64,000 bases of DNA from Trypanosoma brucei gambiense DAL972 (taxonomy: Eukaryota > Euglenozoa > Kinetoplastea > Trypanosomatida > Trypanosomatidae). This document shows positions 31,217 to 41,032 of this stretch, piece after piece (the first letter of the stretch is position 1; each line of letters begins with the position of its first letter). Below the pieces are notes generated by a model. It was not told the origin of the DNA and did not search any database. It saw only the letters and a program-made list of their open reading frames with translations. A program made the position numbers and the translations under genes. The stretch covers positions 1,488,001 through 1,552,000 of the forward strand of contig NC_026741.1 of NCBI RefSeq assembly GCF_000210295.1, in the 5' to 3' direction.

Positions 31217-32570
31217 CAACCGTGGGGAAGGAGGGGAAGAAAAGAAAAAGAAAAAAAAGAAGTAATAAAAACAACAAAAAAAAAAGAAAAGAGAAATGTG
31301 ACTATTTGTGAGCTCCCTCTCTCTCTCTTGGGCGATGACGGTGCCATCAGTTAGGCGCGCTATACAAGAGTGCATATTTTGAGCTTCTCTCTACTTGCTC
31401 ACACTATACGACTTCACTTCAGCAAACTGCTTCTCACATCTCCCTCTTTTTTTTTATATTTCTTTCAAACCTCGCCATTCGGCGCCACTCCAATATGTGG
31501 GTAGTTTTCAGCATAGGTTTTTTTGTTAACCGTAAAATAGATTAAACAAGGGAAGGTGTGGAATAAAAGATGCAAGTGCGAATGGAGGAGAGGGGATGAG
31601 ATTCGATACATGTGGATATCAGACGCTTGAAGAGTAAGTGGACCGTAACTAAGCAACGACAGTAGTTAAAAGTAGCTAATCAAGTATCCCCAAATACTGC
31701 AAAATAATAATAGTATAATAATAATAATAATGTGTGCTCCTCTGTGTTTACATGTTAGAAGTGTATGAAGTCGAGATGCGCTGGTATGTGACATTCATCT
31801 ATCGATGGTAGCACTTGCCTTTCACGTACATTATCACAAACTTCCCCCTGTTAATTACCTTTCGTTGTTTTTGTTTTTTTTTTGTTTTTCTCCTGCGCAT
31901 GATTGTATTACCTCATGTAACCACGCTGGTTCTTCTCGTGTCGTTGTTATGTTGGTCGTAAGTCTTTGATGATGATGTCAAATGTCTTTGGTACACAAAC
32001 ACGCAGGGAACCGCAACGCTCTGTTGGGCAATTCCATCTTACAGACAGTGGAAATACTAAGTCGCCACAGTCACTCACTTTGAGTTGTTAATCACCGCTA
32101 TTGAAACTACATGATATTTCGCAAAAAGAATGAGTGTAGCACGTGCCTTCATTTCCCGTGGAGATAGGAGTCGGACATTCCACTCAATGAGGGCCTTGAA
32201 GGGTTAGGGTTATGGGAGCGTTAAGGCTTGTTTTTGAAATATTATTAACCTGTCACGCACTACTGAGCCAGCGTGTGTACTCGCATAACATACATATATA
32301 TATATATATATTAATTATTTGTTCAGCCCTAGTTACTTGTCGTCCACATGCTTTCCCTCCCCATCCTACCCAAGAGCAGCTAACTGCCGTGGGTGGAATT
32401 GGTGAGTACCGTCAAACTATTTGGTGTAATATTTCGTCTACATACCTGAGTATCCACGCTCTCCTTTTTTTTTTTTTTGGTTGCGCTCTCACGACAATGC
32501 AAATGCGCATCAAAAATAATAATAATAATAATAACGTGACAGACAATACCGGTACTGTTTCGCCAACGTG
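31217..32570. other. Intergenic spacer, 1.35 kb, with microsatellites
   Basis: It contains an A-rich stretch (31240-31290), an (AAT)n cluster at about 31701-31731, a telomere-like GGGTTAGGGTTA at 32201-32212, (TA)n at about 32294-32311, a T-run at 32464-32478 and (AAT)n at about 32514-32533. The first AG after the T-run lies near 32541-32542 and would give a leader of about 29 nt for ASF1. The frame at 32212-32571 is a leader artefact. Confidence 0.65.
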
Positions 32571-33245
32571 ATGACCACAGCCGGTCAGTCTGATGCATTT
32601 ACACGAGTATCATTACATAGTGTAACCGCGCTCGGTAAGTGCCCTGCGCCATTTAGTGACCCAATCGCCGTGAAGGTCGTGCTCGAGGTATTTGGCTGCC
32701 CACCAAAGCACTCGATAGATGTAAAATTCACGTGGAAGCCAATATGGGACTTTCCAGTGGATCAAGTGCTTGATGAATTTGAGGTTGGCCCACTCGCCAC
32801 TGTTGGAAAGCACGAATTAGTGTTACACAGTGATCCTCCGGATGTTGCGAAAATACCGGATCCCACAGGGCCCACGGCACTCACAATCGCTTTTACCTAT
32901 AGGGGAAAACAATTCCTGCACATTGGTTACAACGCGGTTGTACTTTGTGAAGGAGAAATGCCTGATGTGTTTGAGGATGCGGCGATGTTGAGCCGACAGC
33001 TGACGCAATGCTTCAAAAAGGAGACCACCATCGCGTGGGATGAGGACCACGAAGATGTGGAGGAGAAAACAGTTATTAACGGTAAAGATAATGATATTAG
33101 CGATGTTAAGGAAAAAGATCACAATGGCCACGCGGCATATGATGACGAAGCCAAGGTACCCGAAGGGGTTTCCCCAACGAAAAAAAAAGCTAGGTGTGAA
33201 GGGAGCCTGTCACAAGAAGGAGAGAAAGAAAAGCACCACCGTTAA
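32571..33245 (+). CDS. ASF1: Histone chaperone ASF1
   Basis: A 224-aa ASF1-type chaperone for H3-H4. The immunoglobulin-like core is readable across residues 10-155. It includes ALGKCPAPFSDPIAVKVVLEV, DVKFTWKPIW (equivalent to LEWKIIYVGS), DQVLDEFEVGPLATVGKHELVL (equivalent to DQVLDSVLVGPVPAGRHMFVF), PDPTGPTALTIAFTYRGKQFLHIGY and a final WD. The divergent tail (about 156-224) is charged, with basic PTKKKAR. T. brucei is known to have ASF1A and ASF1B with separate compartments; from memory ASF1B is the chromosome 8 copy. The start is ATG at 32571, not the in-frame GTG before it. Confidence 0.92.
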   Translation: MTTAGQSDAFTRVSLHSVTALGKCPAPFSDPIAVKVVLEVFGCPPKHSIDVKFTWKPIWDFPVDQVLDEFEVGPLATVGKHELVLHSDPPDVAKIPDPTGPTALTIAFTYRGKQFLHIGYNAVVLCEGEMPDVFEDAAMLSRQLTQCFKKETTIAWDEDHEDVEEKTVINGKDNDISDVKEKDHNGHAAYDDEAKVPEGVSPTKKKARCEGSLSQEGEKEKHHR

Positions 33246-33512
33246 ATCGTTGTTTTGAAACAATGCAATGTTCTGGTTCTTTTCTTTTGTTTTTTTTTCT
33301 TAATTCCATCCGAGTGCTGGTCGTTGAGTATTTGTTTTCCTGGGGTTGGGCGTGAGAGTTTCAAGTAGATAGCGCCGCTAATGTTGGATGTTTTTCTTTT
33401 TTCCCCCCCCCCCCTCCATCTTTCCCTTTCGCCTTTTATCACTAAACCCCACCCCCTCCCTGCACACGTTCGGTGGAAACGACGTTTCTTTCGACGAAGA
33501 GAGCCCTCGACG
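33246..33512. other. Short spacer before TRAPPC2
   Basis: It contains a T-run (33290-33299), a C-run (33403-33414) and the pyrimidine tract to 33455. The frame stays open from an ATG at 33381, but that ATG precedes the C-run and the likely acceptor AGs at 33498-33502, so the upstream 44 codons are treated as leader. Confidence 0.6.
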
Positions 33513-33908
33513 ATGTTGATGGTTGTCGGACCTGATGATTCCACATTGTTTGAGTGCGAAAAATTTAGTGATAACGATAGCGTGAATATGTCACACCAAC
33601 TGACTCTTTATGCCTCAATGGACCTTCTCGACGATGCCTTGTGGAAAACAGGCGACTTTTTTCTTCCCTCCATCGACAAACCGCTGGATGGAAAGTACTC
33701 CGTTTCCGCATATGTTGGCTTGGCGCCGATTAAACTGCTGCTCATGAAAGAACACGAGTCCGACAAGGAGACACGACTATTCCTTAGCGAAGCCTACGGA
33801 TTGTGTGTGCGATATCTGATGAATCCCTTTTCATCCCTCAAGACACCTGTCCGTGCAGTTCTTGCGGAGAACCTTAGACGTTTATACCAACGCTTCTCCC
33901 CCTGTTAG
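33513..33908 (+). CDS. TRAPPC2: TRAPPC2 / sedlin / Trs20 subunit of the TRAPP complex
   Basis: A 131-aa longin-fold protein. The match to sedlin is clear in order: MLMVVGPDDSTLFE (equivalent to FVIVGHHDNPVFE), HQLTLYASMDLLDDALW (equivalent to FIAHAALDLVDENMW), FFLPSIDKPLDGKYSVSAYV, LLLMKEH, then FLSEAYGLCVRYLMNPF and a conserved SSLKTPVRA. TRAPP acts as a Rab1/Ypt1 exchange factor at the Golgi. Human sedlin has 140 aa, so the protein is complete from the ATG at 33513. Confidence 0.93.
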   Translation: MLMVVGPDDSTLFECEKFSDNDSVNMSHQLTLYASMDLLDDALWKTGDFFLPSIDKPLDGKYSVSAYVGLAPIKLLLMKEHESDKETRLFLSEAYGLCVRYLMNPFSSLKTPVRAVLAENLRRLYQRFSPC

Positions 33909-34449
33909 TCCACGCTCAGCGATGTGAGCACAAAATGGCGTAGAGGTGCTGGAGGAATTTTGGGAAGGCCTTTCATCCGCGTGCACATGAACTTATTGCC
34001 GAGCTAAAGGTGTTAGTTATGTTGAAACGACTGGTACAGCCACGAATAGCAGAGACTCTGTGGAAAGTTTCTATACTTCAACCTCTGTACTGGAAAAAAA
34101 AAAATCTTTAAAAAAAAACTCCCTCGGCATTGGGGGTGGTGCAGCTTCCGCCTCACATCAGCTCTGTTCCCAGTTACATCGCTTTCGTTACTGGCGAGAT
34201 TTTTTATTTTCTAAGAAAGAATCCTTTATTCATCCTGATACCTCACGCCGCGCGTTAACGCCAGTTGCTTGAAGTCGTTTGACGACTCGCCACTTCGTTG
34301 GAGAATAGCTCCACACTAAATGTGAAACGACTGTTGTCATTGTTTTTCGCCCTCAACTTGTTCCTCATGCCTCCCCGTTCATTCACTTCCTCCTGATATC
34401 ATCTTTTATAAATTACAGAGGCCCTTCTGGTTGTAGTGCAGAGGGCAAT
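33909..34449. other. Intergenic spacer, 0.54 kb
   Basis: It contains A-runs near 34095-34125 and pyrimidine-rich stretches at about 34340-34395, then AGs near 34419-34443 as likely acceptors. A 70-codon frame at 34060-34272 is not credible. Confidence 0.55.
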
Positions 34450-35364
34450 ATGCTTCCCGTGTCCTGCGCGCTCACTGCCTTCGTGTTCACATACGTGTCG
34501 GCGCTGGATGCGATGGTCGCAACCTCGCAACTCACTGGAGGTCAGCACCGGAGGGAAGTTGTTAAGAGCAACTGCACCAAAGCGCTAAAGTTGTCTCAGC
34601 TCAGCAAAAGCGCGGTTGCGTTAAGCGGCAAAGCTTCAGCGCTTGCATCAGCTGCGAATGAGGTGTGGACAAGAACCGATGCCATGAAACAAAGTGGCGA
34701 GGAAACCCTTCAGGATGCTAATGATAACGCACAAATCATAGCCCAACACAACGTCGGCGGTCGAGGGGGTGGAGAACGCGCATATGCCGCTTTTCTTCGT
34801 GTGGATGCGGCTTTTGAGGAACTTCGAGGTGCCGTGAAGAATGTGTGGCTGCTCAAACAAAAAACGGTGAAGCATGCCTTAGCAGCGGAACAAAAGGCGA
34901 ACGTGACACAAGAAAGAGCTCATGCCTCACTGTCAACTGCCTTGTCACATATAAAAGCAACCACCACAGGTGGAGCAGATCCAGAGGAGGGCCAGCTCGC
35001 GAATAATTGCTTGAAGGAAGTCGATCTGCTTCTTTCCAAAAATACAACGACGGTAATTTCGGCATCTGAATTCGAAGCCGATAAAATTTTTAAAAATTGC
35101 TACCCAGAAGTAGTAAATGCTTTCTTGGAGACTGAGGGGTTACTGAATAATGCCACTGAGGCGAAAGAACGGCTTGACGCAGCCGAAAATGAGGCTCGCG
35201 TGAAGGCAAAGAAAGTACGGGACGCAGCACGGGACGCAGAGGCGTTGGCTGCGGGGGGAAACAAATCATCGAACGAATGTAACCTTGTCTGGAGGTTGGG
35301 GTTTATGTTGTTTGTGGTGGTTTGTTTCACAACACTGGGATTAGAGTCAGAGGAAACCGCCTGA
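34450..35364 (+). CDS. Putative type I surface glycoprotein with helical ectodomain
   Basis: A 304-aa protein that I do not recognise by name. The N-terminus is a classical signal peptide (MLPVSCALTAFVFTYVSA, cleavage likely after Ala18). The mature part is Ala/Glu/Lys-rich with heptad-like helices (about 42-125, 130-175 and 215-270). It has five N-glycosylation sequons (NCT, NVT, NTT, NAT, NKS) and four mature cysteines, enough for two disulphides. The C-terminus has one hydrophobic span at about 279-298 and a short acidic tail ESEETA, which argues against a GPI signal. The layout resembles trypanosome helical-bundle surface proteins (ISG, BARP/GARP, haptoglobin-haemoglobin receptor). It lies at the edge of the GC-rich island, possibly a lineage-specific insertion in an otherwise housekeeping stretch. 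The surface location is inference. Confidence 0.75.
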   Translation: MLPVSCALTAFVFTYVSALDAMVATSQLTGGQHRREVVKSNCTKALKLSQLSKSAVALSGKASALASAANEVWTRTDAMKQSGEETLQDANDNAQIIAQHNVGGRGGGERAYAAFLRVDAAFEELRGAVKNVWLLKQKTVKHALAAEQKANVTQERAHASLSTALSHIKATTTGGADPEEGQLANNCLKEVDLLLSKNTTTVISASEFEADKIFKNCYPEVVNAFLETEGLLNNATEAKERLDAAENEARVKAKKVRDAARDAEALAAGGNKSSNECNLVWRLGFMLFVVVCFTTLGLESEETA

Positions 35365-35835
35365 AGGAGGCGCATAACGCAATTGTGTGTCGCGGGGGGA
35401 AAAAAAGGCCCTTCATATATACGTTTCTTGTTGTTTTTGGTCGTCTTTCTGCTTTCAGTTTATCTGAAAGAGGATCTGAAATATCCACGGGAGAGTGGCA
35501 ATGTGCGCGAGAACTGCGCATATCATCGTTATAGCTGCCGCTGGTTATGTTTGTCATCGGTGCTTTTTGTTTTTTTTTTCTCTCCTCCCTTGGCTCCCTT
35601 TCCTGAGAGCATAGCATTTTGATAATGGTACAACAACGGAGGTGGACGCAGTTTCGTTCTGCTATCGTCGTCAGATGCGTGCTCTAAATAAGTCACTTTT
35701 TTTTTTAAAAAAAAAAAACACGAGTCTCTTATGAGTCGTTCTCGCTTCAGGCTTTCCTCTCCTTGAACTTTCTTCTCCGGTTTCTTCTCCTGCTTTTTCT
35801 GCATTCATAGACGGATCTCCACACCGAGGTATCAA
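35365..35835. other. Spacer between surface-protein gene and GC-rich island
   Basis: It contains T-runs (35567-35580, 35698-35706), an A-run (35707-35718) and a T/C-rich tract (35747-35800) that ends at the sharp GC rise near 35.83 kb. No gene was seen. Confidence 0.6.
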
Positions 35836-36581
35836 ATGGCCAATCGCTGCGGAAAGGTTGTGCTGGTGATAATTCCTTGGGCATCAGCGTTTGCACTTTA
35901 TCCCCTACCGTATGCGGTGCATTTGGCCTCGCCGGCCGGGCAGTTATGGTCATGTTCGCCTGCGTTCTCCATATCAGCATTGCTGCCTCCCACTGACGGT
36001 TCTCCGGGGCTGCCGCACGACAAACCGCCTTCGACCATTTCATTTATATCATCGCCCGCCGCCCCCCTCCTCACACATATTTGGCAGTTCCGATTCAGAT
36101 GAGACGCTACACACATCCAATCACCAAGTCCTCCCCCTTTCCTTTCAATGGTTTTCTTTGATGCCTTCCTCCCGTCTTCTTGTCCAGGCGCATCGGTCCA
36201 CTTGGGGGCTTTGTGTGGGACGATGTTGCGGTGCAAATACGGCGTCACCCCAACAGCTTTCTTTCCGGGGTGTCGTGGGTTGTTTCGGCAACCTGAGCTC
36301 CCTTATCCTGCTCAGCGGAGTCGGCGGCACGCAGCACCGCCTGAGACCCCAAGCCGATACGAAGTTATATCTGGCGCGAGCCCGTCACCCACCCACCCAC
36401 ACACACGCACACGCAAACACACAGACAGAAATTATGGATTCGGCAGAGTCCTGGCGTGGGCCTTGGTTCGCGCCACCGTCGCTACAGTTCCCACTGCTCG
36501 CTAGCACTAATGATAGGCGCCGCCCGTTTCCGTTTGGGTTCAGGAGCTCCTTCTCCGATGGCATCACTATGGTTGGATCCC

Positions 36582-36617
36582 GTTTCGTTATTCGCGCGTC
36601 CTTGCGAATAACGAAAC
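36582..36617. repeat. Perfect 14-bp inverted repeat, 8-nt loop
   Basis: GTTTCGTTATTCGC at 36582-36595 is the exact reverse complement of 36604-36617, with eight bases between. In RNA this makes a perfect 14-bp hairpin. It lies inside the GC-rich island, outside any gene. Confidence 0.95.
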
Positions 36618-38040
36618 TTGCACGACGCTGCCTTCGGCCCCATCCGAGAGGGCGGGCAAAGCGGGGCACACATCCGCGTGCGTTCACCCCACCCCCTCCA
36701 CCGCAGGCTGGTTTTCCTTGATCCGCTCGCCTTGTCGGTCTCGGTGCTTTCTCCCCCTGCCGCCTCTTCCATTCCATGCCGAAAACGAGAAACCGCGCGG
36801 GGGTTGGGTCACATTGTCATTTGGTGTCTCCCCAAGGGTTTCCGACGCCCCAACAAATACCCACCGGTGAGGTCCCCGCGGTTCCCCCTTCCTTTTCCGT
36901 CCCATCCCACCCCTTCGCGTTTCCCGTTATATCCGGCCCCGCCTCACACATCTCTTCGGCCCGACGTGCTCGCGTAACGTCGATATCGGGCGGTGTACGG
37001 GCGAATGGCTTCAAAGCATTCTTTTAGAGCTCTTCCTGCGCCCGAGTCATTTGACTTATGGTCGCCCTTTGTCGAGGGAAGGTCAAGTTAGACTAGGGAC
37101 ATACCGCCGGATCGCGGACCCTCTCTGCCCTGGTCGCGGGTATTGGCAGAGGCGGCCAACCCGTTGGCCAATCATTGCTTGATATTGCTTCCCTGTTTCT
37201 GCCCCTTCGTTATGGCAACAGCACAATGTGTATTCGACATAGCGGTGGCTGAGGGGGAGGAGGGTTGTTCTACGGGGTCACCCGCGTCCCTGGGCGGCGC
37301 CACTGCGGGTCGAAAAAGAGCAATTTCCTCCGACCGAGCGCGCTGCGTCCTCTTTGGCGCAGACCGAACGCCATTGAGAGGATTGGTTCTCTGCGTGTTG
37401 AACTCCAATCCCACATTGAAACCGATGTATTCCCCATGGCGTTTCTGCCCCGTGACGTCCGAAAAATCGTCCACGGTGAAGACCGCTTTCGGCTATGGGA
37501 AAAGGTTTCCCTTGCCTGATATTTTGTCCTTCATTCCTTTCCATACCGCACTGACCAAACACAAGTTGTCCCGAAACGATCGCATTTCTTTTGAAAAGTG
37601 TAACGCCTTCCCTCGTAGTAGGCGAGTGATTTCATCCCCTCTCCGGGTTCGAAGGGTCTTAAGGCTTCTCGGGGGCCGCAAAGACCCCGCGAAATACAAC
37701 CGCCGAAGATTTTTCTGGGCAGCTCGGGCACTTTTTTTTTCGTAGCGGCGCGTTCCACCCCTTCGCCATTCCCATACGTACTGCCTCCGCCATGTGGTTC
37801 CAAACCAAGCCTGTGTCTTACCATTCTCTCGATCACGCCCCCGTACGCTGTTCGCTTCGACGCACCGCCAGGGATGGGGAACCGAACGCCCGGAGCTCCT
37901 TTTTTGTGCGAAAGGTCAATGCTTTAAGGCTTCCGCATCACCACACCGCGGTCCGCAGGGGCAAGCCAGCCCCTCCCTCGCCGATATTTACGAAACCGCT
38001 GATTTCATACAAAAGCACCATCACAAGCGATCGACGACCC

Positions 38041-38189
38041 GGGGAAGTTCCGACAACGGTGTTACGCCATCACCGTCGCGCCGTCGAAGTGCGCCGTCGG
38101 CGGCACCACAGGAAGAAACCGCCACCGAGGGGTTCGTTTCAGTCGAGCGACGGTGATGGCATAACACCGTTGTCGGATATTTCTTCCCC
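38041..38189. repeat. Long inverted repeat (29-bp arms, 28 matched, 67-nt core loop)
   Basis: Bases 38051-38079 pair with 38147-38175 at 28 of 29 positions (the exception is opposite 38161). The similarity continues outward with small indels to GGGGAAG at 38041 and CTTCCCC at 38183-38189. The loop is 38080-38146. A transcript would fold into a hairpin of roughly 35-39 pairs. It has no T-run after it and no coding context. Confidence 0.93.
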
Positions 38190-38990
38190 AAAGCCATTCA
38201 AAGGCATGTGGCACAGAGGCCCAAAACCAAAACATTTCCCCCCTACAAACACAACATATTGGCATTTTAAAAATTCCCCAGACCTCCCTGCGCATGTGGA
38301 TTCGTAGAAGGTTGCCGCGCAGCGAGGGGGAGGGCGCTGCAGCCCTCTTGAGGGCCACCAGTGCTTCAAAAAAGTCCGCAGGGAAGAAAAAGGGTCGCGA
38401 GGCGTTAGGAAGACGCTTTGCGGACAACACGGCATTGGCACCGTGCGGCACCTCCTTCCAAGCGAACCTCTCCGCTCGCCCGCCAGAGCTCAGGTGCTCG
38501 GTCCCCACAGCACCTTCAACGCCGCGGACTGCCCGGCGTGTGTCGCGCTCGCTTCCCAAGCGCGCAAAATCGCGCAAACACGTCGAGCCCTCCAACCATC
38601 GAAATTCGATGATGTGACATGTATCCTTCTCCATTTCTTCCCAAGACCCCGTTCCAGCCCACGTCTCCAATGAGACTCTGACCATATGGGGCAGAAGGGC
38701 GGGCCGGGGCGGAAATGCAAGAGGAGGGGGCTTGATGTCGCTTCCATCAAAAAAGAGGGGGGAGTCATCGCGTGGCACCCGCGCTCCGTGATGTGCTTTG
38801 TTGTGGCGGTTGGATCGTACTTGGAGCTACGTTCTTTGCTCCTGGAAGGGTGCATTGGGGCGGCGATCGCATGGCGGAGTCAGCCCGTCCCACTTTGTAG
38901 ACGTGGTGCAGCCGTAATACGGGGTGCGTTTCTGCACCCGAGGGAGACCGGTTTATATGAGGAGGTGCGGGCGGGAATGTGGTCGTGAAG

Positions 38991-41032
38991 TAGGTAGCCT
39001 GCAGCCGCGCCCCATCCTTTTTGCTCTCTTTTTTTCTTTAAGGGGAAAAAGAGGACCAATGAAATGGGGGTTGCGGTTGTTGAGAAGAGAAGGGGAGGGG
39101 TTCTGTGCCGTACTATTTCAAATAGCAACCCCCAACACCTTTCAGTTATTTTTCTCAACCCGTGACAGACACCAGCAGATGCCACACTAAATTTAGTGAT
39201 TCAACGCTCTCGACTTTCGTGCCTCTGCGGCCTCAATGAACTTATTAAGTTAAACTTACTGGTGATGACTTTCAACCGTTAACGCAACGAGTCTTCTGAC
39301 TACGCAGCGGCGTTGTTTTTCAAATAAATCCCTGCGTGCTGTAGCTGAATGTGTTCAAGGGCCGCCGTTTGCCTCGGTGAGGCTCTTTTTTGATAAGGTT
39401 TGCACATGCAATGTTTTACGTGCCGTCGGAAAAAGTTGCTGACCCAGCGAGTATATATTTACGTAATATTCCGCTGTGTGTCTTGGCTTTGGAAACTCCG
39501 GTGATTCAAACAAACGTGAGTACATGCGTCGATTGTGTTGGGTGTGTGTATGCATTTGGTACTTAGCCTCTGCGTTTCTTCAGTATGGACAAATGAAAAC
39601 TTACCTCCGCGGCCTGCCACACGGTCGCGGGGAAAGGCGAATATTCGCGATCGATGTCGCTGATGTGCACAGTTTTTGCACTGGTGTATAGTGAATTCAG
39701 TGCGCCGTGTTTCTGATTCAAAATTTGTAGGGGACGAACCGCATCGCTACCACTGGATTTGAAATGTCATGGGTGAAGTTTTAGAGATAGAAGTGTTAAA
39801 CTTTTTTCTCCATTGGGAGGCACGTAGATGTGTGTCGGGAAGATCGGGGGAAGGGGAGTACGTGAGGTTAATGTCAGTGATCTGGTGGGTGGTCTTGGTG
39901 ATGCGGAAGCTGCAAGCATCCCACACGAGATATGCATATACCTGACGAACTCACAAGAAAGCGAATGAAAAGAATTAGTCTTGAGCCTCCGCGGTGGTCT
40001 CGCGGGTGCATCACCAATGAGGAGGAAGCAATGCATCCACGGAAGGGATTTACTTGAGTAATCTGGAAAACCCCCCGATGTGCATTAAAAACTTATCGGT
40101 CTTATGAAAATGTATGGTTTGTATCTGTGGTTTCTCCCGGTATTTCCACTTAAATGCTACGGAAGCTACGGAGCAGCAGCGTAGTTACATCTTAATAGCT
40201 GACATAAGAGCTAAACCCCAAACACGGTGTGATCCCAGGGTGGAACGTTACTACTCTTTAAGGTATGAACGAGAAGAAAATGACATTTCACACAGCAGCT
40301 CTTCCCACCGAGTTGAAACGCCATTGCCGTTATCTTCTTAAATTTACTTTTTTGTTTTTTCTTCGGCATACACGATGTGGAATATCAGGAAAAAAGTGTG
40401 TATTTCTTTTATTTTTTTTTGTTCGGAATGCGTGGTGTGGGTGTGGGTACTAAGGGACGTTGTACGGTACGACTGTGGATGTTGACGAACGGTCTTTACG
40501 CATATGTTGTCATCGTTTGAATATTTCCTGACTCTTTGTTTGGTGTTCCTCCCTTTCCATAGCTATGAATAAGGTGTGCTGAAGAGAAGGTATTTCTCTT
40601 TACGGGGCAATCGGCGTACTGTAACAACCGCAGTCCCATAATCAGGGAGGCTTCGTTTTACATGGGAGTGTTAGAGCAGTAAAAAAGAATATATCGTATG
40701 GAGTCCCTCTCTACTATCGATTTTTTTCTTTAACTTCTATAACTTTGATTTTTTTTTTTCGTCACCGAGAACTGCGGTGGAAGGTGGGAAATACGAAGTG
40801 AAAGAGGCAGCTCGTTGCGGGGTGCGTTTCTAGTTTTTGTTTTATTTTCTACGCAAATAACACTCCGACTGTTTGTTCATTTATCTTTTAGTGAGCTGTT
40901 GCATGCGAAACAGGCTCCGGTAACGAAATGTGATGGTACCCGGTCACGTGCTAAAAAAAAAAAAGATAATTTTTACGTTGTACCTGCCATTTCTTCCTAG
41001 CCTCTTCACTGTGTTTTCCAGTGCACTTAGAA
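38991..41032. other. AT-normal spacer, 2.0 kb
   Basis: GC falls back to spacer level. It contains a T-run (39029-39036), a 14-bp palindrome at 39185-39198, T-runs near 40349, 40411-40421, 40748-40759 and an A-run 40954-40965. AGs just upstream of 41033 (41019-41020 and 41029-41030) follow T/C-rich sequence at 40990-41019. Frames at 39476-39691 and 40114-40341 are short and not supported. No RNA gene was recognised. Confidence 0.6.
39185..39198. repeat. 14-bp perfect palindrome
   Basis: CACTAAATTTAGTG equals its own reverse complement. It sits about 200 bases beyond the right edge of the GC-rich island. Confidence 0.9.

Larger units (their letters stand above)
35836..38990. other. GC-rich, gene-less island; possible relic of a mobile or pseudogene element
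   Basis: About 3.2 kb whose base composition differs from its flanks. Hand counts of sample 60-nt lines gave 55-70% GC inside and about 38% just beyond. Because stops are rare, overlapping frames of 60-276 codons occur in several frames of both strands (for example + 35891-36721, + 37143-37745, + 37792-38307, - 38062-38778). None dominates and none carries a motif I can recognise. I looked by eye for reverse-transcriptase (Y/F-A-D-D), endonuclease and RNase H signatures of ingi or SLACS type and for RHS-type Walker motifs, and found none that hold up. It contains two strong inverted repeats (36582-36617 and 38051-38175). A degenerate retroposon, a decayed pseudogene cluster or a hairpin-RNA source are the options. 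Confidence 0.5.

Noticed and set aside
35891..36721. 276-codon frame in the GC-rich island
   Set aside because: It includes repeated HTHTHAHA and poly-Pro from simple sequence and shows no domain, so it is not called as a gene.
37640..37665. tRNA B-box-like GGTTCGAA in the island
   Set aside because: No A box, no cloverleaf and no acceptor stem could be drawn around it.
38062..38778. 238-codon antisense frame in the GC-rich island
   Set aside because: It spans the inverted repeat and overlaps equally long frames on the other strand; in GC-rich sequence such frames arise by chance. No motif was recognised.
35836..38990. Identification of the island as an ingi or RHS element
   Set aside because: I could not find a reverse-transcriptase, endonuclease, RNase H or Walker signature that holds up, so the name is left open.
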